DNA from: Symbiodinium natans
Lineage: Eukaryota > Sar > Dinophyceae > Suessiales > Symbiodiniaceae
Length of the DNA: 42,500 bases
NCBI GenBank assembly: GCA_905221605.1
Contig: CAJNDS010002437.1
Location: 87,501 to 130,000 of the forward strand
Direction: 5' to 3'
The notes below the pieces were generated by a model, which saw only the letters and a program-made list of their open reading frames with translations, was not told the DNA's origin and made no database searches. Position 1 is the first letter of the stretch; each line of letters begins with the position of its first letter. The translations under genes were made by a program, and so were the position numbers. Positions 1 through 12,055 of the stretch are shown here, piece by piece.

Positions 1-519
1 TGGGCAGCCCGCAGCCTAGCAGGCGATCACCCACCGCGGATCCCATGAAGAGTCTCAGATGGTCTCCAGCATGCGGCAATTGGTGCGTCCTGTTTGGGGT
101 CTATGTAATGCCGGCCACGTACCGAAAGGCAAAAAAAGTCGTGCCAGAGACTGCTGAAAGCAGTGTTGCAATTGGATGCGAGAGAATTACAGGTCTGCCA
201 AGAAGAACTCACATGCAGAGGCCGGTGGGTGTTGAAGGCACTTTCTGATTTCTAGACCATCCCTCCGCACGAGCAGTTCAGCTCTCGCTAGCTAGAGGAT
301 CGGCTCGACATTGTCAGCATTAAGCACGATGTCGCGTACGGTCAGAACGGCGCTCAACGTTCAGCAATCCTGCTTCCTGGTTTGCCTGAGTCCAGCATTT
401 CCCGTTCGTTTCGCGGCACCAGATGGTATAGTTGTGGCCGTGTTGCCGCAGAATGCGTGATGCATTGTTTGCCGATGTTATCTTGTGTTTGACTTCCCCT
501 CCCATGTCCTCGCCAACCT
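1..519. other. Unassigned DNA
   Basis: Mixed-composition sequence with only short overlapping open frames on both strands. I see no domain, RNA gene or repeat, apart from the ragged left edge of the tandem array that starts near 520. Confidence 0.5.
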
Positions 520-1715
520 TGCTTAGTTGCTGTGCTCTCTGAAAACGGCTGCCGCTAATCGGATCCGCAAAAAGAGGAGGTGAGACGGAGATTTTGTCTG
601 GCGCTGTAACTAGCTTTTTCGTTTTGGCACTATTTTGCCGATGTCCGCAAAAAGATATTCCACACTCGATCCATCCCATATTTCAGTTTCGCTTGCGCGC
701 GGTTTGATGCGCAAGACTGCGCCGAACAGCTTTGAAGCCTGAACCAAAGTGCGCTGCGCCCGAATTGGATTTTGGAGCCGTGTGCCATTCCCCATCTGGA
801 ACTAAATCTGACAGCCACAGGTATGAACCGGTTCTTCTGAGTGCATGACAAACCATCATCCACCAAACCGCTTGCTTGTGCTGTGTCTTGATAAGGCTGC
901 CGCGATGGATCCGCAACTCAAGGAGGAGAAAGGCAGAGAGTTTCTGGTGCTGTACCTAGCGTTCATGTTTTGCATATTGCCGAGGGTCCGCTACCAGATA
1001 TTCCCACAGCTCGCCTCCCCGCCTCTGTTTCCTTGTTATTAATATGCTCTATTTCTAAGGGCCTCGGAAAGTTTTCTTCTAGGATCATTGCACATACAAA
1101 ATTCGCTAGTTACGTCAGCTTCGCTTGCGGGTTTGGATCGCAGATGCGCCGAACAGCTTTGAAGCCTGAACCACAAAGTGCGCGCGCCGAATTGGCTTTG
1201 GAGCCGTGTGCATTCCCCATCTGACCTAAATCTGACAGCCACAGGTATGACCGGTTCTTCGGAGTGCATGCATCATCCACCAAACCAGCTTGGTTGCTGT
1301 TGTCTTGATAACGGCTGCCGCGATCGGATCCGAAAATCAGAGGAGAAGAGGCAGGGTTTGTCTGGTGCTGTACCTACCTAGCGTTCATGTTTGGCATATT
1401 GCCGATGTCCGCGGATTATTCACAGCGCGCCTCCCGCCATCTGTGTTTCCTTGTTATTAATATGCTCTATTTACGCTTTCCGAAAGTTCTTCTAGGCATC
1501 ATGCGACATACAATTCGCTAGTTCGTCAGCTTTCGCTTGCACAACAACTTTGATAGGTTACGTCAGATCGCTTGCGCCGCCGAAGATGCGCCGACAGGGT
1601 TGAAGACTGAACCAAAGTTGGCGCGCGCCGAATTGGCTTGGAGCCGTGTGCATTCCCCATCTGACTAAATCTGACAGCCAGGTATAAACCGGTTCTTCTG
1701 AGTGCATGCATACAC
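520..1715. repeat. Degenerate tandem array, unit about 430 bp
   Basis: Three diverged copies lie head to tail. Landmarks recur in the same order: GGCTGCCGC near 550, 896 and 1312; the GAAGCCTGAACC-type segment near 732, 1159 and 1602; CTGACAGCCA before CGGTTCTTC near 808, 1225 and 1674; TTATTAATATGCTCTATTT near 1035 and 1456. Spacing is about 345-440 bp, with the first copy internally deleted and the last truncated. Small indels break every open frame, so I read it as noncoding satellite-like or old duplicated DNA, not as exons. Confidence 0.8.
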
Positions 1716-3490
1716 CCCCCCTGGAGGCAGGATTATTTTCCAATTGAGGGCTCTGCAGGTTTTGCAAAAGTTAACACCCTCGTTGGCATCTGACGTGGTG
1801 GTTGTGTCCTGGGCAGGTGTGTGCAGTTTGCTTGTCTTTGATCCGCGGAGCTGTTGAAGCGAAGGCTGAATGCCTGTGATAGCCTTCGAACCAGATTCAA
1901 GACCAGTCGCACCAGGATTTCTCCGAACAGAACGTATTCATTAGATAAAATTCAGTTTGAATAGGTTCGAGGGCTTGTCTGTTCGCGAGGAAAAGCAAAT
2001 AAACAGTAATACAACTATGCAGATGAGAATATCCATTAAGTTCAAGTCATTATTGATTCTAAATATCAGTTGAACATATCCAAGCGCTGTGTGCGACCAA
2101 TGAGCTGCGCAACTGTTGGAACCCTGAGTAGTAGTAGAGGAGATGCTGAGACGCGAACCTCCTCTCGTTCACTATCCTTCAGCTCTGAAGGAAGTCCGGA
2201 AAATCTTGGTCAGTCACCACAAAGACTAGGTCCTGCAGGCCCTGGTGGCTGCGCCTGCCTTAATTCTGCAGGTTCTTAATTGACCTCCGATAGCAGGGTA
2301 TCTGAAACCAGAGCTCCGAGTAGTTTCGCAGGTTATTGCCAGGAATATCACCGTGGCTGTCAGTATGATAGCTTTGTTATTAGTTAGCAAACCTTGTGTG
2401 TTGTTTGTGTTTCATACCTTTCGCCACAGCACCCAAGTTTCAAAGGGAAGCTAGGCGAATCGTTTGGCTTAAGCGTCAGATCGTAGAAGTTCTGACCTGC
2501 CCAGGGGTTCTGACTTCAATTTGGGTCTGAGCAGGGTCACCATGATGAGCGCCGTGCTGCACGGAAGAATTGCCGTCACTCGGTCTTCCAGCCAGGAGAA
2601 GTGTTGTGACCACATGGGCGTTGGCTGCACCAGTTGAAGCTGTGCAGCCGATGCACTGCAGAGTCTCGTGCCCGCACTTGCAAAGCGCTGGTTTTGAGGT
2701 AGCCCAACATCACATCCCGATCTCAGCACTTCTCTTGAGAGGGTTTCCCGCCTCGTGGGGAGCAGTCGCTCAAGGCTGTTCTCAGTAAAGCCTGCTGCCT
2801 TGCCACTGCGTGCTGCTTATAGACTAAATTTCCCCCTTGCGCAATTTCAAATAAAACACAAGAGGATACTAACATAATATTCTTATTTGAGGTTCTAAGG
2901 GGAGTAGAGATGCAGATGCACCGAACGGCGATCTTTAGCCAAGCGAAGGTAAGACTGGCGGAGATGCCAGGGACTTTCCGTTTTTCTCCTGTGTCTAAGG
3001 GCCGAGGGTAATTCTGTGGAGCGGAACCAAGATTCCCAAGGTGCTCAGTATGTTCTGAGAAATTCAGGTCAGGCCCAGAAGACACTCATTGCAACCAGGG
3101 TGGGCTGCATGAACTGCAACATGACCTGCGACAACACCTCACGGGGAGAGCCCATCCATGGTGGGCAAATCGAGCAATAGACATGTAGATCGGTTTGTTT
3201 ACTGACGGACTTTTGCATGCAGGGAGGAACAGTTCGAAGGTAGACAGACTACATTCTGCCGTAGCGTGCTTCCATGAATGCCGTGTTAGTGAAGCTGGAG
3301 AGAGTTGGTCCGCCATGGCAGCTAAAATCAAGAGCAGTTGAGCTCTTGCCAGGCAGCTTGCAGCAGAGAAGTTCTACGTTTTCGTGGGTTGCATCTGCCC
3401 GTTTCGTGGGGACTTGCATGCCGTCAGCGGTGGATTCCCGGACTGAGCGGACTAACGCATGGTCAGTCCGGGGGTGATGCGGAGAGTTGA
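1716..3490. other. Unassigned DNA
   Basis: No repeat family, RNA gene or recognisable coding segment was found on either strand. Open frames of up to 120 codons exist, but they overlap antisense frames of equal length and show no motif. Confidence 0.45.
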
Positions 3491-3511
3491 CTTTGAGTCT
3501 AGCCCTGTGCG

Positions 3512-4440
3512 GGCTCTAGGTTTAGGGTTTTCAGGGTTTCGGATTTCAGGGTGTGGACGTTCACCCCGGGTTAGGGACTGTGGAGCTTGGTTCCGATCAG
3601 GTGATGAACGAGCTGTTGGCGAGCTCCGTGAAACAGCTCTCCGAATGAGGAGACTGGAGAGATAATAGCCCAGACTTCAGGCAGGAAGCTGGTGAGGAGC
3701 AAGACCAGGAGGAGGAGGAGGAACAGGAAGAAGAAGAGGGAAGAGGAGGAAGAAGAAGGCAGCGGCAAGGGACGCGAAGCAGGGGTGCCAGGATCTGGAA
3801 GAGCTCTGAGGAACAAGAGGATGGGGAGCCAAAGCAGCGAAAGCAGGAGCAGAGTCCCCGGAAAGCAGTGTGAGGAGTTTGGTGTAGGGTTTAGGTTTCG
3901 GTTTTTTTCGGGTTTTAAGTTTCGGGTTTGGGGATATTCTTGGTGCTTCATTCTCCGAAACTCCGTCACTGAGGCAGCGAAGACCTTCTGGCGAGGCAGG
4001 GTGGAGTTGGGGCTTAGGGTTTATGGGGGCTCCGATGATGGATCAAGCTACGACTTCTTGTGTTGGCATGCCGGCGTTTCTGACAGGTGCAAGGGGGCAG
4101 GCACGACTTCGAGCTTAAATGGTACCCTGAAGTTAGGGTGGCCTGTAGGAGCACCGGACATCGTTGCGAGAGGCGTGGCGCGTCGAGCTGGGCCGTGTTT
4201 CGGCGCCTCTAGTTAGAGAGCCTTTTTATAGGTGGACCCGGAGACAATCAAAGTGCCAGGCCGTCACATGGGCCTGTGGACCCTGGGGTGGTCACCAAAC
4301 TGGTAAGATGCTTCATATCACTCTCGATAATTGCCTCATATACCTTGTGACGATTTGAGCTACAAAGTCTCTCCACCGCTCAGGTTCAACTCAGCTCAGA
4401 GGAGCCCGTGCCTGGGTTTATGGGGTTTAGGTTTAGGGTG
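3512..4440 (+). repeat. Scattered degenerate TTTAGGG patches and a purine tract
   Basis: Weak TTTAGGG-like runs occur at about 3516-3550, 3876-3935, 4010-4023 and 4424-4440, all with the G-rich strand on plus. Between them, 3688-3775 is an almost pure GA/GGA/GAA purine tract. The Glu/Arg/Lys-rich frame over this tract is a product of the repeat. Confidence 0.6.
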
Positions 4441-5941
4441 GCGCTGCAGCTGGACTCTTGATTCTGATCTGCCTTGAGGAGTTCGCGCAGTCTCCACACG
4501 GCCAGCGACTCTGAAAGGTGAAGTACCAGATCACTTTGGCGCGCAGATGCCTTCCATTTCCGCTCCTTTGGCAATCAGGCGCTGAAGACTGCCTGCCATG
4601 CTGCGCCCACTCCGCAATCAGTCTGACTTCTTGTGGACGGATGTACCATGGACAGGAGACCGACCAAAGCTGTCTGCCTGGTCGACAGGAAGGCGCGCTC
4701 CTGGTTCTCTGCTATGGGGCCTGGACGTGCCAGGTTGCTGCACAACGCTTGCAACACATACTAGCAACGAAATGCGTTTCAAGCGACTTGAATGATTCCT
4801 TCCGCTGGTTCAAACTCCAAGACTGGGTTAGTTTCTTGTGTTCTACGCCTCTTTGCAACAGTTGTCCGTGTCAAGTATCAGAGCTGCATTTTTGTTAACG
4901 TTTGTGTCAGCTCAACAACCTAAACCTTGCACTCCCCATAGACTTCGGTGATGCACTTGCGAAACCTCCAATATCTAGCTCGCAGCGCGCATGGCCGTGT
5001 GAGGCCGACGAGCACGAGTCCAGTGGGAGAAGAACCCAGAACTCAAAAACCTTGCGCATTCCCTCTACCAACCTCTGTTCTGGCTGCAATGTCTGCTCTA
5101 AGAAGCAGTGGACAATATAGATCCCCTGCATGACTCGCTTCCGTGACATAAAACGATCGTTGAAAGGAACATATCCACCAAACTCATCGTTCAGGCGCGA
5201 TTCAGCAGCTTGTTATAGATCAAAGTACGAGAAACCAGCGACCGAGTGCGGAGAAATGTGCGAGGTGGACCACGACGACCAGGGATATTCGTCAGAATTG
5301 TTTAGCCCGCCATGTGGGGCCCCGGGCCACGGCCCCTTTAAAACCAAGAGCCAGGCCTGAAAAAGGCTTTCAAAAGGCTTCTAAACGAGACGGGCAGGCG
5401 TTGACTAAGAGGTGTTGTTGTTGCTGTCAGATCTAGTTTCAGACCAAACTTGATGAGCTAGCGTGCGAGCACAAGAGAGTTGTGGTCGGCGATGGTCACA
5501 CAACGATGCCCAGATCATTGCCGGGATCCCGACAGCAGCTGTTGTCTGCTTTCGGACTCCCCTCCCCCTCCCCAAAAGTTAAACAACACGGGGTGCTGCG
5601 AAACCCCCCCCCCTCCAAGAAGAAACAGGTCGCAGCGGCGGGAGCCCAGCCGCAGGCAGTGGAAGAGGAGCATGGGCAGCATAACTCCTGCGAATGCAGG
5701 GGACTGATGAGCTCGCAGACTGGAAATCGTAGTTTTTTTGTCATCGTCATTCTGGTTTCATGATTGAATCTCGGCCATTGTTCTCCTTATTCGATTTTAG
5801 AAAACATTCTCATTCATGTTCCGTCTGGACTGCAAATTGGCGCTGCACCTGCTCCCCCGGTACCAGGAAACCAGATCTACCAGCCGTTACCGGCTTACAG
5901 GAGCCTTCCTCATAGCCCTCTGTTGCTCCATCCCGGCTCTG
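4441..5941. other. Unassigned DNA
   Basis: I see no repeat array or palindromic element. Several frames of 60-126 codons overlap one another on both strands without a recognisable domain. Confidence 0.4.
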
Positions 5942-6006
5942 AACCTAAACCCTAAACCCTAAAACCCCTACCATAAGCCCTAAACCCCTAAACCTAAACC
6001 CTAAAC
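5942..6006 (-). repeat. Telomere-type array, CCCTAAA on plus
   Basis: About nine units, degenerate, with CCCCTAAA variants and one ATAAGCCC interruption. This is the first clear array from the left. Confidence 0.85.
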
Positions 6007-6254
6007 CTTGTCTGGCTTGCCCTCGCTGACATGACGTGGGGGGCGCGAAAATCCTGCACCTCCTAAGGCGATGTCTCAAGACCGTCGTACTCTTCTTCAG
6101 AGCACGGACTTTCTCCCTGAAGAAGATTCTACGTGCCTCGCATGTCTTGCGAGCGGAGCGGTGGAGTCGTTCGGGCCGTGCTGTGTCATGCGGATTTCTG
6201 GTGGAGGCCCCAACGCCTGAAGCCCTTGGAGGCGTGATTCGACCAGGCACCAAT

Positions 6255-6360
6255 CCAGAGACCTCCAATACCCTTAGTCCAAGGAATATTCTTAAACCAT
6301 ATAAGGAACCCTCTTATATTTTAAGAAGGTTCCTGAATTAAGGGTATAGGAGTCTTTGGG
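6255..6360. mobile_element. Palindromic MITE-like element, family 4
   Basis: The left arm (CCAGAGACCTCCAATACCC and onward) is the imperfect reverse complement of the right arm (GGGTATAGGAGTCTTTGGG). The centre is AT-rich with AAGGAACC/GGTTCC steps. It matches the elements at 17932 and 36443 in layout and sequence. There is no coding capacity, so mobilisation would need a transposase from elsewhere. Confidence 0.75.
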
Positions 6361-6501
6361 AAGGCCCCGAGAACATTCAGAGATTTTCGTCTCAATGAGT
6401 GCAGGACTGCACAGACCGCTTCAGCCGACAAATCTCAGGTGAGAGCAGCTTCTTGGCCCAGGCCCCTGAGCCCAGGTCTTGAGCTTGTCGTTTAAAAACT
6501 G

Positions 6502-6558
6502 AAACCCTATAAAGCGGTAAAACCTAAACCCTGAACCCTGAAACCCTAAAACCCCTGC
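6502..6558 (-). repeat. Telomere-type array, degenerate
   Basis: Degenerate AAACCCT units with CCCTGAA and CCCTATAAA variants. Confidence 0.7.
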
Positions 6559-6927
6559 AACTACGACTTTTTTGGGGAAGAACCAGCCCGCAGGAAGCGC
6601 ACGGTCCCAACCGCCGGCTCCTCAGATTTTCAGTTGTGACGTGCGCGTCGATCTGCTCCGAAAACACCCAACCGCAAACCTTATGGGCCTAGCTGTGTTG
6701 ACGCTACTGATGCACTCGATCAGGGACGGGGCGAGTGCCTGGAAAGGTTGTGGCAGGCACGGAAGGAACCTTGCACGAATAGGAGCCGCCTCGCCTCCTG
6801 CGGGGTGATAGCGCCTACATGTGTTTGCGCCTCTCCTGCTGGGAGCTTTGCTCGTTGGTCCGTTCGTTTGTTCCCCCCTGTGCTGTTGGGTCTTCATGGC
6901 CTCCTGGCAACACTTGAATTGGAATAT

Positions 6928-6945
6928 CCTAAACCCTAAAACCTG
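6928..6945 (-). repeat. Short telomere-type array
   Basis: Two CCCTAAA units followed by a C9 run at about 6948-6956. Confidence 0.6.
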
Positions 6946-7073
6946 ACCCCCCCCCACAACTCTGTGACGCCCAGGTCAGAGCCCCGAGAGCGCCAGCAGG
7001 CACGCACGCTGCCGCGGCTGCCGCAGAACGCTGGGGCTGAACGCGCGCAGAGACCGGACTTTGGCGCTGCACA

Positions 7074-7160
7074 GTAGGGTTTAGGGTTGAGGGTTGAGGT
7101 TAGGGGATAGGGTTTAGGTTTTGGGTTCGGGGTTTAGGGCTTAGGGGTTTGCGGTTGGTT
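7074..7160 (+). repeat. Telomere-type array, TTTAGGG on plus
   Basis: Degenerate TTTAGGG units pointing right, towards the palindromic element at 7168. Beyond that element the array at 7299 points left, so the pair is head to head. Confidence 0.8.
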
Positions 7161-7167
7161 TGGGGGT

Positions 7168-7269
7168 GGGATGTTCCCCTCTCTACTAATAAACAGTCCT
7201 AAATACGGATATATAATGGGGGGTTCCTATAAGAACCTAAGGACTGTGAGTATAAGGGGGAAACATCCC
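7168..7269. mobile_element. Palindromic MITE-like element, family 1
   Basis: Terminal inverted repeats read GGGATGTTCCCC at left and GGGGGAAACATCCC at right. The inner arms ACAGTCCT and AGGACTGT lie in the same order as in the other family 1 copies (8655, 23735, 33596, 35901). It is about 102 bp long and noncoding. Confidence 0.85.
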
Positions 7270-7298
7270 AACTTAGGGGTTTAGTTGGCACGGTCCCC

Positions 7299-7384
7299 AA
7301 AACCCTAAACCCCTAACCATAAACCCTAAACCCTAACCCTAAACCCTAACCCTAAACCCCAAACCCTAAACCCCAAACCCTAAT
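7299..7384 (-). repeat. Telomere-type array, CCCTAAA on plus
   Basis: About twelve units, mixing CCCTAAA, CCCTAA and CCCCAAA variants. Confidence 0.85.
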
Positions 7385-7549
7385 CATGGACTCAGGGATT
7401 GCTTTAGGGGTCTAGGTTTAGCTTAAAGGGGACAGCGCATGGCAGAGCTCGCATGGAAGGCCTTCACTTCCAGCAGCACCAGGATCAGGGCTTGTGGGCC
7501 TTGCTTTATTATAAACTTTGGAGAAGAAGTTCGAGAGGAGTGGTGAGTG

Positions 7550-7633
7550 TAGGGTTTAGGGGTTTAGGGTTTAGGGTTTAGGGTTACGGTTGAAGGTTTA
7601 GGGTTGGGCTTTAGGGGTTTGAGGGTTTCGGAG
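7550..7633 (+). repeat. Telomere-type array, TTTAGGG on plus
   Basis: About twelve units. The first half is near-perfect and the second half degenerate. Confidence 0.85.
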
Positions 7634-8654
7634 ACGAAGGGTTGAAACTTCAAGGTGGATCCCTACTGCGGATGCCGGCAGCAGCAAGGACCTGCATGCG
7701 CAGCTTTCTTTCGCATGGAGTGGTGACCATTCCCCGTCGGAAAGAATGCCTCGATTTTGCTGGCGAACCACGGCTGTCTCATGGGCCAGCAGCCGCGCGC
7801 GCACACAGACACAAACCTTGCGTGGAGTCAGCGTCCTCAATAGAAGCAGGTTTGACATGTGATTGAGTGGTCGCTGGGCCCGGTCTCAAAGGCCTTCTTT
7901 CGAACGTCCAAAAAACTCGCTTCCGTCGTTGTGAGACCCTCCCTCCCGCAATTGCCCCAAAGGCGCAAGTTGTCAGCGCTGAGAGATGACCACCCTTACT
8001 ACTCCACGAGTTCTTCCAGCAGGGACAGCGAGCCACATCTACTATAATTAGGTGACATGGGGGGTTCGCTTCCCGCCAGCTTGGCCCCGGCCACGGTTAA
8101 GCAGGATAAGAAAAGTCTGGGGATGTTGGGGAAGAATGTCTTGCAGCTCATCAGGAGGCCAGTTCCAGGGACCCTCTGCTGGGGGCCCAGTTTTTCGGCC
8201 ATCCTCTGCTACTAAAATATTGAGACATGCATGCTTCCTAGAAATCCTAGAAGCATACATCTCCGAGGTGTATTATGTGGGACGTGCGCTTGTAGCACAT
8301 TGTGATGATACTGAGCTTAGCGGCTTCGTGATTTCGGGTCTTGACACAGAGGACACGGCGGTCTCGAGTATGAGTTCGTGGAGCACATGGAGCTTTGTGA
8401 AGGACAGCATCAGACACTTTCAGGTCTTGCCACAAGTTGCCGCTGGATCGGGGCAGGGATAAGCCCAAACCCGAGCAGAATGCAGCAACGGCCCAGAGGG
8501 ACACCTCTTTGTCAGCTTGTGGCGGATGACCGGGTGGTGGCGTACTGATCAGGATCCAGCCCCGGCCGCCTCCAAATCTCAGAACCTCGACGTGGCACAG
8601 AGCGAACCCACGCTGGAGCGAGCGATTCTTTTTGGGCCTGTTAAACTTCAAGTT
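7634..8654. other. Unassigned DNA
   Basis: A 136-codon frame at 8052-8462 (+) is opposed by a 134-codon frame at 8247-8651 (-). I recognise neither. The plus frame has the more protein-like composition in its second half, but there is no domain to support calling a gene. Confidence 0.35.
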
Positions 8655-8757
8655 GGGATGTTCCCCCTTATTGCGAACAGTCCTGAATAGGGATATATAT
8701 AATAGGGTGTACTAAAATAAATCCGTATTCGGGACTGTTAGATAGGGGGAACCAACC
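8655..8757. mobile_element. Palindromic MITE-like element, family 1
   Basis: It starts GGGATGTTCCCCCTTA, has inner arms AACAGTCCTGAATA and TATTCGGGACTGTT, and ends in an eroded GGGGGAACCAACC. The right terminus has diverged from the family form GGGGGAACATCCC. Confidence 0.8.
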
Positions 8758-8910
8758 TCCTAACCTCAAGCTTTGAGACTGCACACAGCCGTGAGAAGCA
8801 GGGTCTCTGCTGCCAACGGTGGACGGATTTCCTGGGCCGGCTGCTCACCAAGCAGCCGGCCAGTCCTGCAGAGAATCTGGTGCCTGTGGTTACTGTTTCG
8901 TATCTGCCTA

Positions 8911-9004
8911 GTTCTTAGTAGGGAATGAGGGAATGAGGTACCCTTTCGAATCCCTTAAAGGGTATATGTAGGGGCCCTGTTCTCTCATTCCCTAATTAAG
9001 AACG
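8911..9004. mobile_element. Palindromic MITE-like element, family 2
   Basis: The left end GTTCTTAGTAGGGAATGAGG mirrors the right end CTCATTCCCTAATTAAGAAC. The core carries GGTACC and CCCTTAAAGGG. It is about 94 bp and noncoding, with the same layout as the elements at 18321, 19331 and 31452. Confidence 0.85.
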
Positions 9005-9330
9005 AGGGGGACATGGAGACTTCAGGGAGCCAGCCTGGGAAAGCCACGACCCAGGCAAGAACGACGTTACGCGCCGGCGACGCGCCGCACGCCCGGCCGC
9101 GTCAAAGAAGAAGTTCAACAGCAGGGGAGCTTGCCATCTCAGAGAGTCCTTACTAGGTCTAGCCCTTGGGACATTTCATAAATTTTTCCCGCGCTGGGTT
9201 TAAGAGGATCATATTCAGGAATACTTTTTTCAGAGAGTTTTTTAAGGGGCCATTCCCAGCTCACATCTCAAGCAGGTGGCGCGATCAAGACTCTCCGTCT
9301 GTGGCGACTCGGACGGTGGAATGGCAAGCC

Positions 9331-9359
9331 TTAACCCTAAACCCTAAACCCTAAAACCC
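9331..9359 (-). repeat. Telomere-type array
   Basis: Four CCCTAAA units. Confidence 0.85.
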
Positions 9360-9873
9360 GACTCCTGCAAAAAAACGCATGATGGAGCTGTAAGGGGTCC
9401 GCAGCCGACAAGCCCAGATGCGAAAAGGAGCATGCAGGCCGGCATATCGCTCTCCTGCGACTCCGCGCTCATGGGCATTTTATGATGCTGAGCTGGCTGT
9501 CGAGGCACAACCTCCACCTCTGCAAAAGGCACGTTGCTACCGAACACCTAGCAGGTCCAGCCCGTGGGATGGACCTCATATTAGTGTCGGCCTGCGTGCT
9601 GGCAGGCGAGTGTGGCAAACAAGCTCGTGCAAGAGCCAGAGGGGAGTAAGCACATGAAAGCCCATCCGTGCAAGAAGCTGATCACGCGACGGTGATGCAG
9701 TTGCGGGTTGCTCGATGTGGTCTCACATGAGCTATGCCGGACTGTGTCAGGGTCTCGGCTTTCTTCAATCATGCGAGCATTCGCCCGAAACACGCGAAGC
9801 TGAACTCATGTTGCCAGGCAGATCTCCCTGTAGCTCCATCGGATGTCTTCTGGAAGAGCGCCCGGTGCCCGGA
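9360..9873. other. Unassigned DNA
   Basis: No repeat or supported coding segment. Confidence 0.4.
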
Positions 9874-9941
9874 GTTTTTTAGGGTGTAGGGTTTAGGGTT
9901 TGGGGTTTAGGGTTTAGGGTTTAGGGGTTGGGGGTTTAGGT
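9874..9941 (+). repeat. Telomere-type array, TTTAGGG on plus
   Basis: About nine units, including GGGGTTTAGG and GGGTGTAGG variants. Confidence 0.85.
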
Positions 9942-12009
9942 TCTGGAGTAGAGGATCTATAGTTCCCCGCTTGGCCGCAGGAGAAATTGTTTGCGCTGCC
10001 TGACCTTGGGCTCGAACTGCCCCATTCCCTTTGCCGATTGTGAGAAGGTCCCCGTCCCAACCAAGCCCAGATCGTGGTTCTGAAGCGGTCTGCCAGGTGG
10101 CGATGAACCGCTTCAAGCAAGCTTTTTGCATCGGTTGAAGGCTCTTAAATGTTAACGCTGCTTGACGCCTCGGCCTGGGCCAGCCCATGTTGTAACATGC
10201 AGGCATGTGTAGACCAGGCACCCCAAATGTGGGAGTGGTGAAGAAGAAAAAAACAGGCCTGGCCGGGAAATGCCAGTGGAGGAGGGAATTTGCCGGGCTT
10301 AAAGCCACCGCCCCTTCCTTCGGGACACTGTCAGCTTGCGGGGGGTGTACCCATTCCAGCAAGGAAAGTGGAAAAGGGTGCAACCATCCGTGGGCTGTTG
10401 GGGATCAGAGGTGGGGTATGCCTGCTTTACAATACGGCCCGAGCCTCGGCGGATTTTATGTGCAACACTCGAGCTCGCGACATGGGTGTAAGAGGGGCGT
10501 AGCCAAACATAGGTGCTGTAGCCAAAGTCCTCCATGTCTCTTGCAGGCAAGGGCTATCTGGGGGCTGGCAGAGGCTCGGCAGAAGGCCCCTAAGTGGCAG
10601 ATCGCTGTGGCGATGAGCGCGGCCAGCTTCGGTGAGCTTGCGGAGCGAGGTGTTGAAGATGAGAGAGCAAGTGGGGGCTCTTGCTGCACCTGCTGTCCTT
10701 GGTCTAAAGAAAAGCTGGTCGCGCCACTCTGAAAACAGGGGAGGGAAAAAACTCACCACACGACTTAACCACAAGGGGGACAATTCAGGGGGAACGCAGT
10801 TACCACAACTTGCCCAGGTATCCAACAATCCAACTCTGGCTTGCAACTCTGAGGTGATCGCCTGGAAAACGCTGTGGGCTCTACGACCAGGGCCTTTTCG
10901 ATGAAGCCCTTGGCTGTAGCTCAGGGCGAGTTCGAAGTTGCGGGGTTTTTCCCCTGAAACAGTGGGTAAGTTGTAGAATCTTTCCTTTACCAATACCCGA
11001 TCCCCCAACCCCCCCCCCCCCCCCATGTTTTCAAAGGGACCGCATTAGGAAACAAGTGTGTATGCATTATCTTCATAGTGCGTCACCCCAGGCCGGCCCA
11101 TGTTCAGGCGATGAAAGCCGCTGTTCAGCAGCCATTCGTCTGCAGTGGGGGCTGCTTCGGACTTGAAGCCATATAGAAAGGTGCTCGAGGTGTTGCCAAG
11201 GTTGCGCGGTGATGTGGATAAAGAGGCAAGGGCCTGCAGTTTCCACCCTGGTCTAGAATAGACACTGCTCCGAAGCGTCATCCCGCGCGGCATCTGCAGA
11301 AGCCTTGTCATGTGCAGGGGTCCTGAACGTCATTGCACTGGGGAGCATGCAAGCTCCAACCTCTTGATGATGCGTACACCGGACCGGTTGTCCCAGAGTG
11401 CCACCCTCACACAGTTGATCCTGCGACTGGACTTGCTCTTGGGCAGGATGCAAGCTTGGGTTTCCGAGGTTTGGCGAGACGTACTCATGCAAGGGAGCTC
11501 ATTCCATTTGCAAGCTTCTTTGTTGAAGGCGGCGGGTTGTCTTCTGAATCGACGCTGAGCTGCTTTGCATGCTCTGCCAGGCTGCGGCCTGCACGCTCGC
11601 TGAGACCAGCCTGAGCGGCCCTGGTCTCTTTAACCTAGGCAACTACTTCATGGAAAAGGGGGAGGGGAACAAGCTGTGCTTCTTCTGATGTCGCAGGGCA
11701 CGAGTTCGCGAATGTGAGCCATGCAGATGAGGGTGCTGGCCTGATGTGGTCAGGTCCTCAGTGAAACTGGCATGCGCTCTCGGTTTAGCCCGCAATGAGC
11801 GAATCTTTGTGGATGAGGCAACTTGGACCGTCACTTCACGGAGCGAGCCATCGACTCATTCAATGACTATCAAGTGTTCAGACGCCCATCAGACAACTGT
11901 GGATGGCTTCAGTATGCTTGGCGCAGTGGAGGCCAAACCTGCCCTTTTGGCCCAGCTGGTGGGTCGAAATGTTTGGCGCTTCATCTTGGCCAGAGGACGC
12001 AAGTGGGGT
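9942..12009. other. Unassigned DNA with a C16 run
   Basis: Long overlapping frames exist (175 codons at 10205-10732 plus; 199 codons at 10427-11026 minus). They oppose each other and neither shows a known motif. A homopolymer of 16 C lies at 11009-11024. No other structured feature was seen. Confidence 0.4.
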
Positions 12010-12055
12010 ATTTAGGGCTCAGAGGTTCAGGGTTTAGGGTTTAGGGTTTAGGGGT
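12010..12055 (+). repeat. Telomere-type array, TTTAGGG on plus
   Basis: About six units, the first ones degenerate. Confidence 0.8.

Noticed and set aside
1526-1767. Exons in the 430 bp tandem repeat
   Set aside because: Frames differ between copies because of indels. There is no conservation of any reading frame.
4375-4400. tRNA-like GGTTCAACTC T-loop sequence
   Set aside because: No matching acceptor, D-arm or anticodon arm could be placed around it. Similar GGTTC words in the 26 kb minisatellite are repeat sequence.
10205-11026. Opposing 175- and 199-codon frames as genes
   Set aside because: They overlap antisense, neither has a domain, and long frames arise by chance at this base composition.
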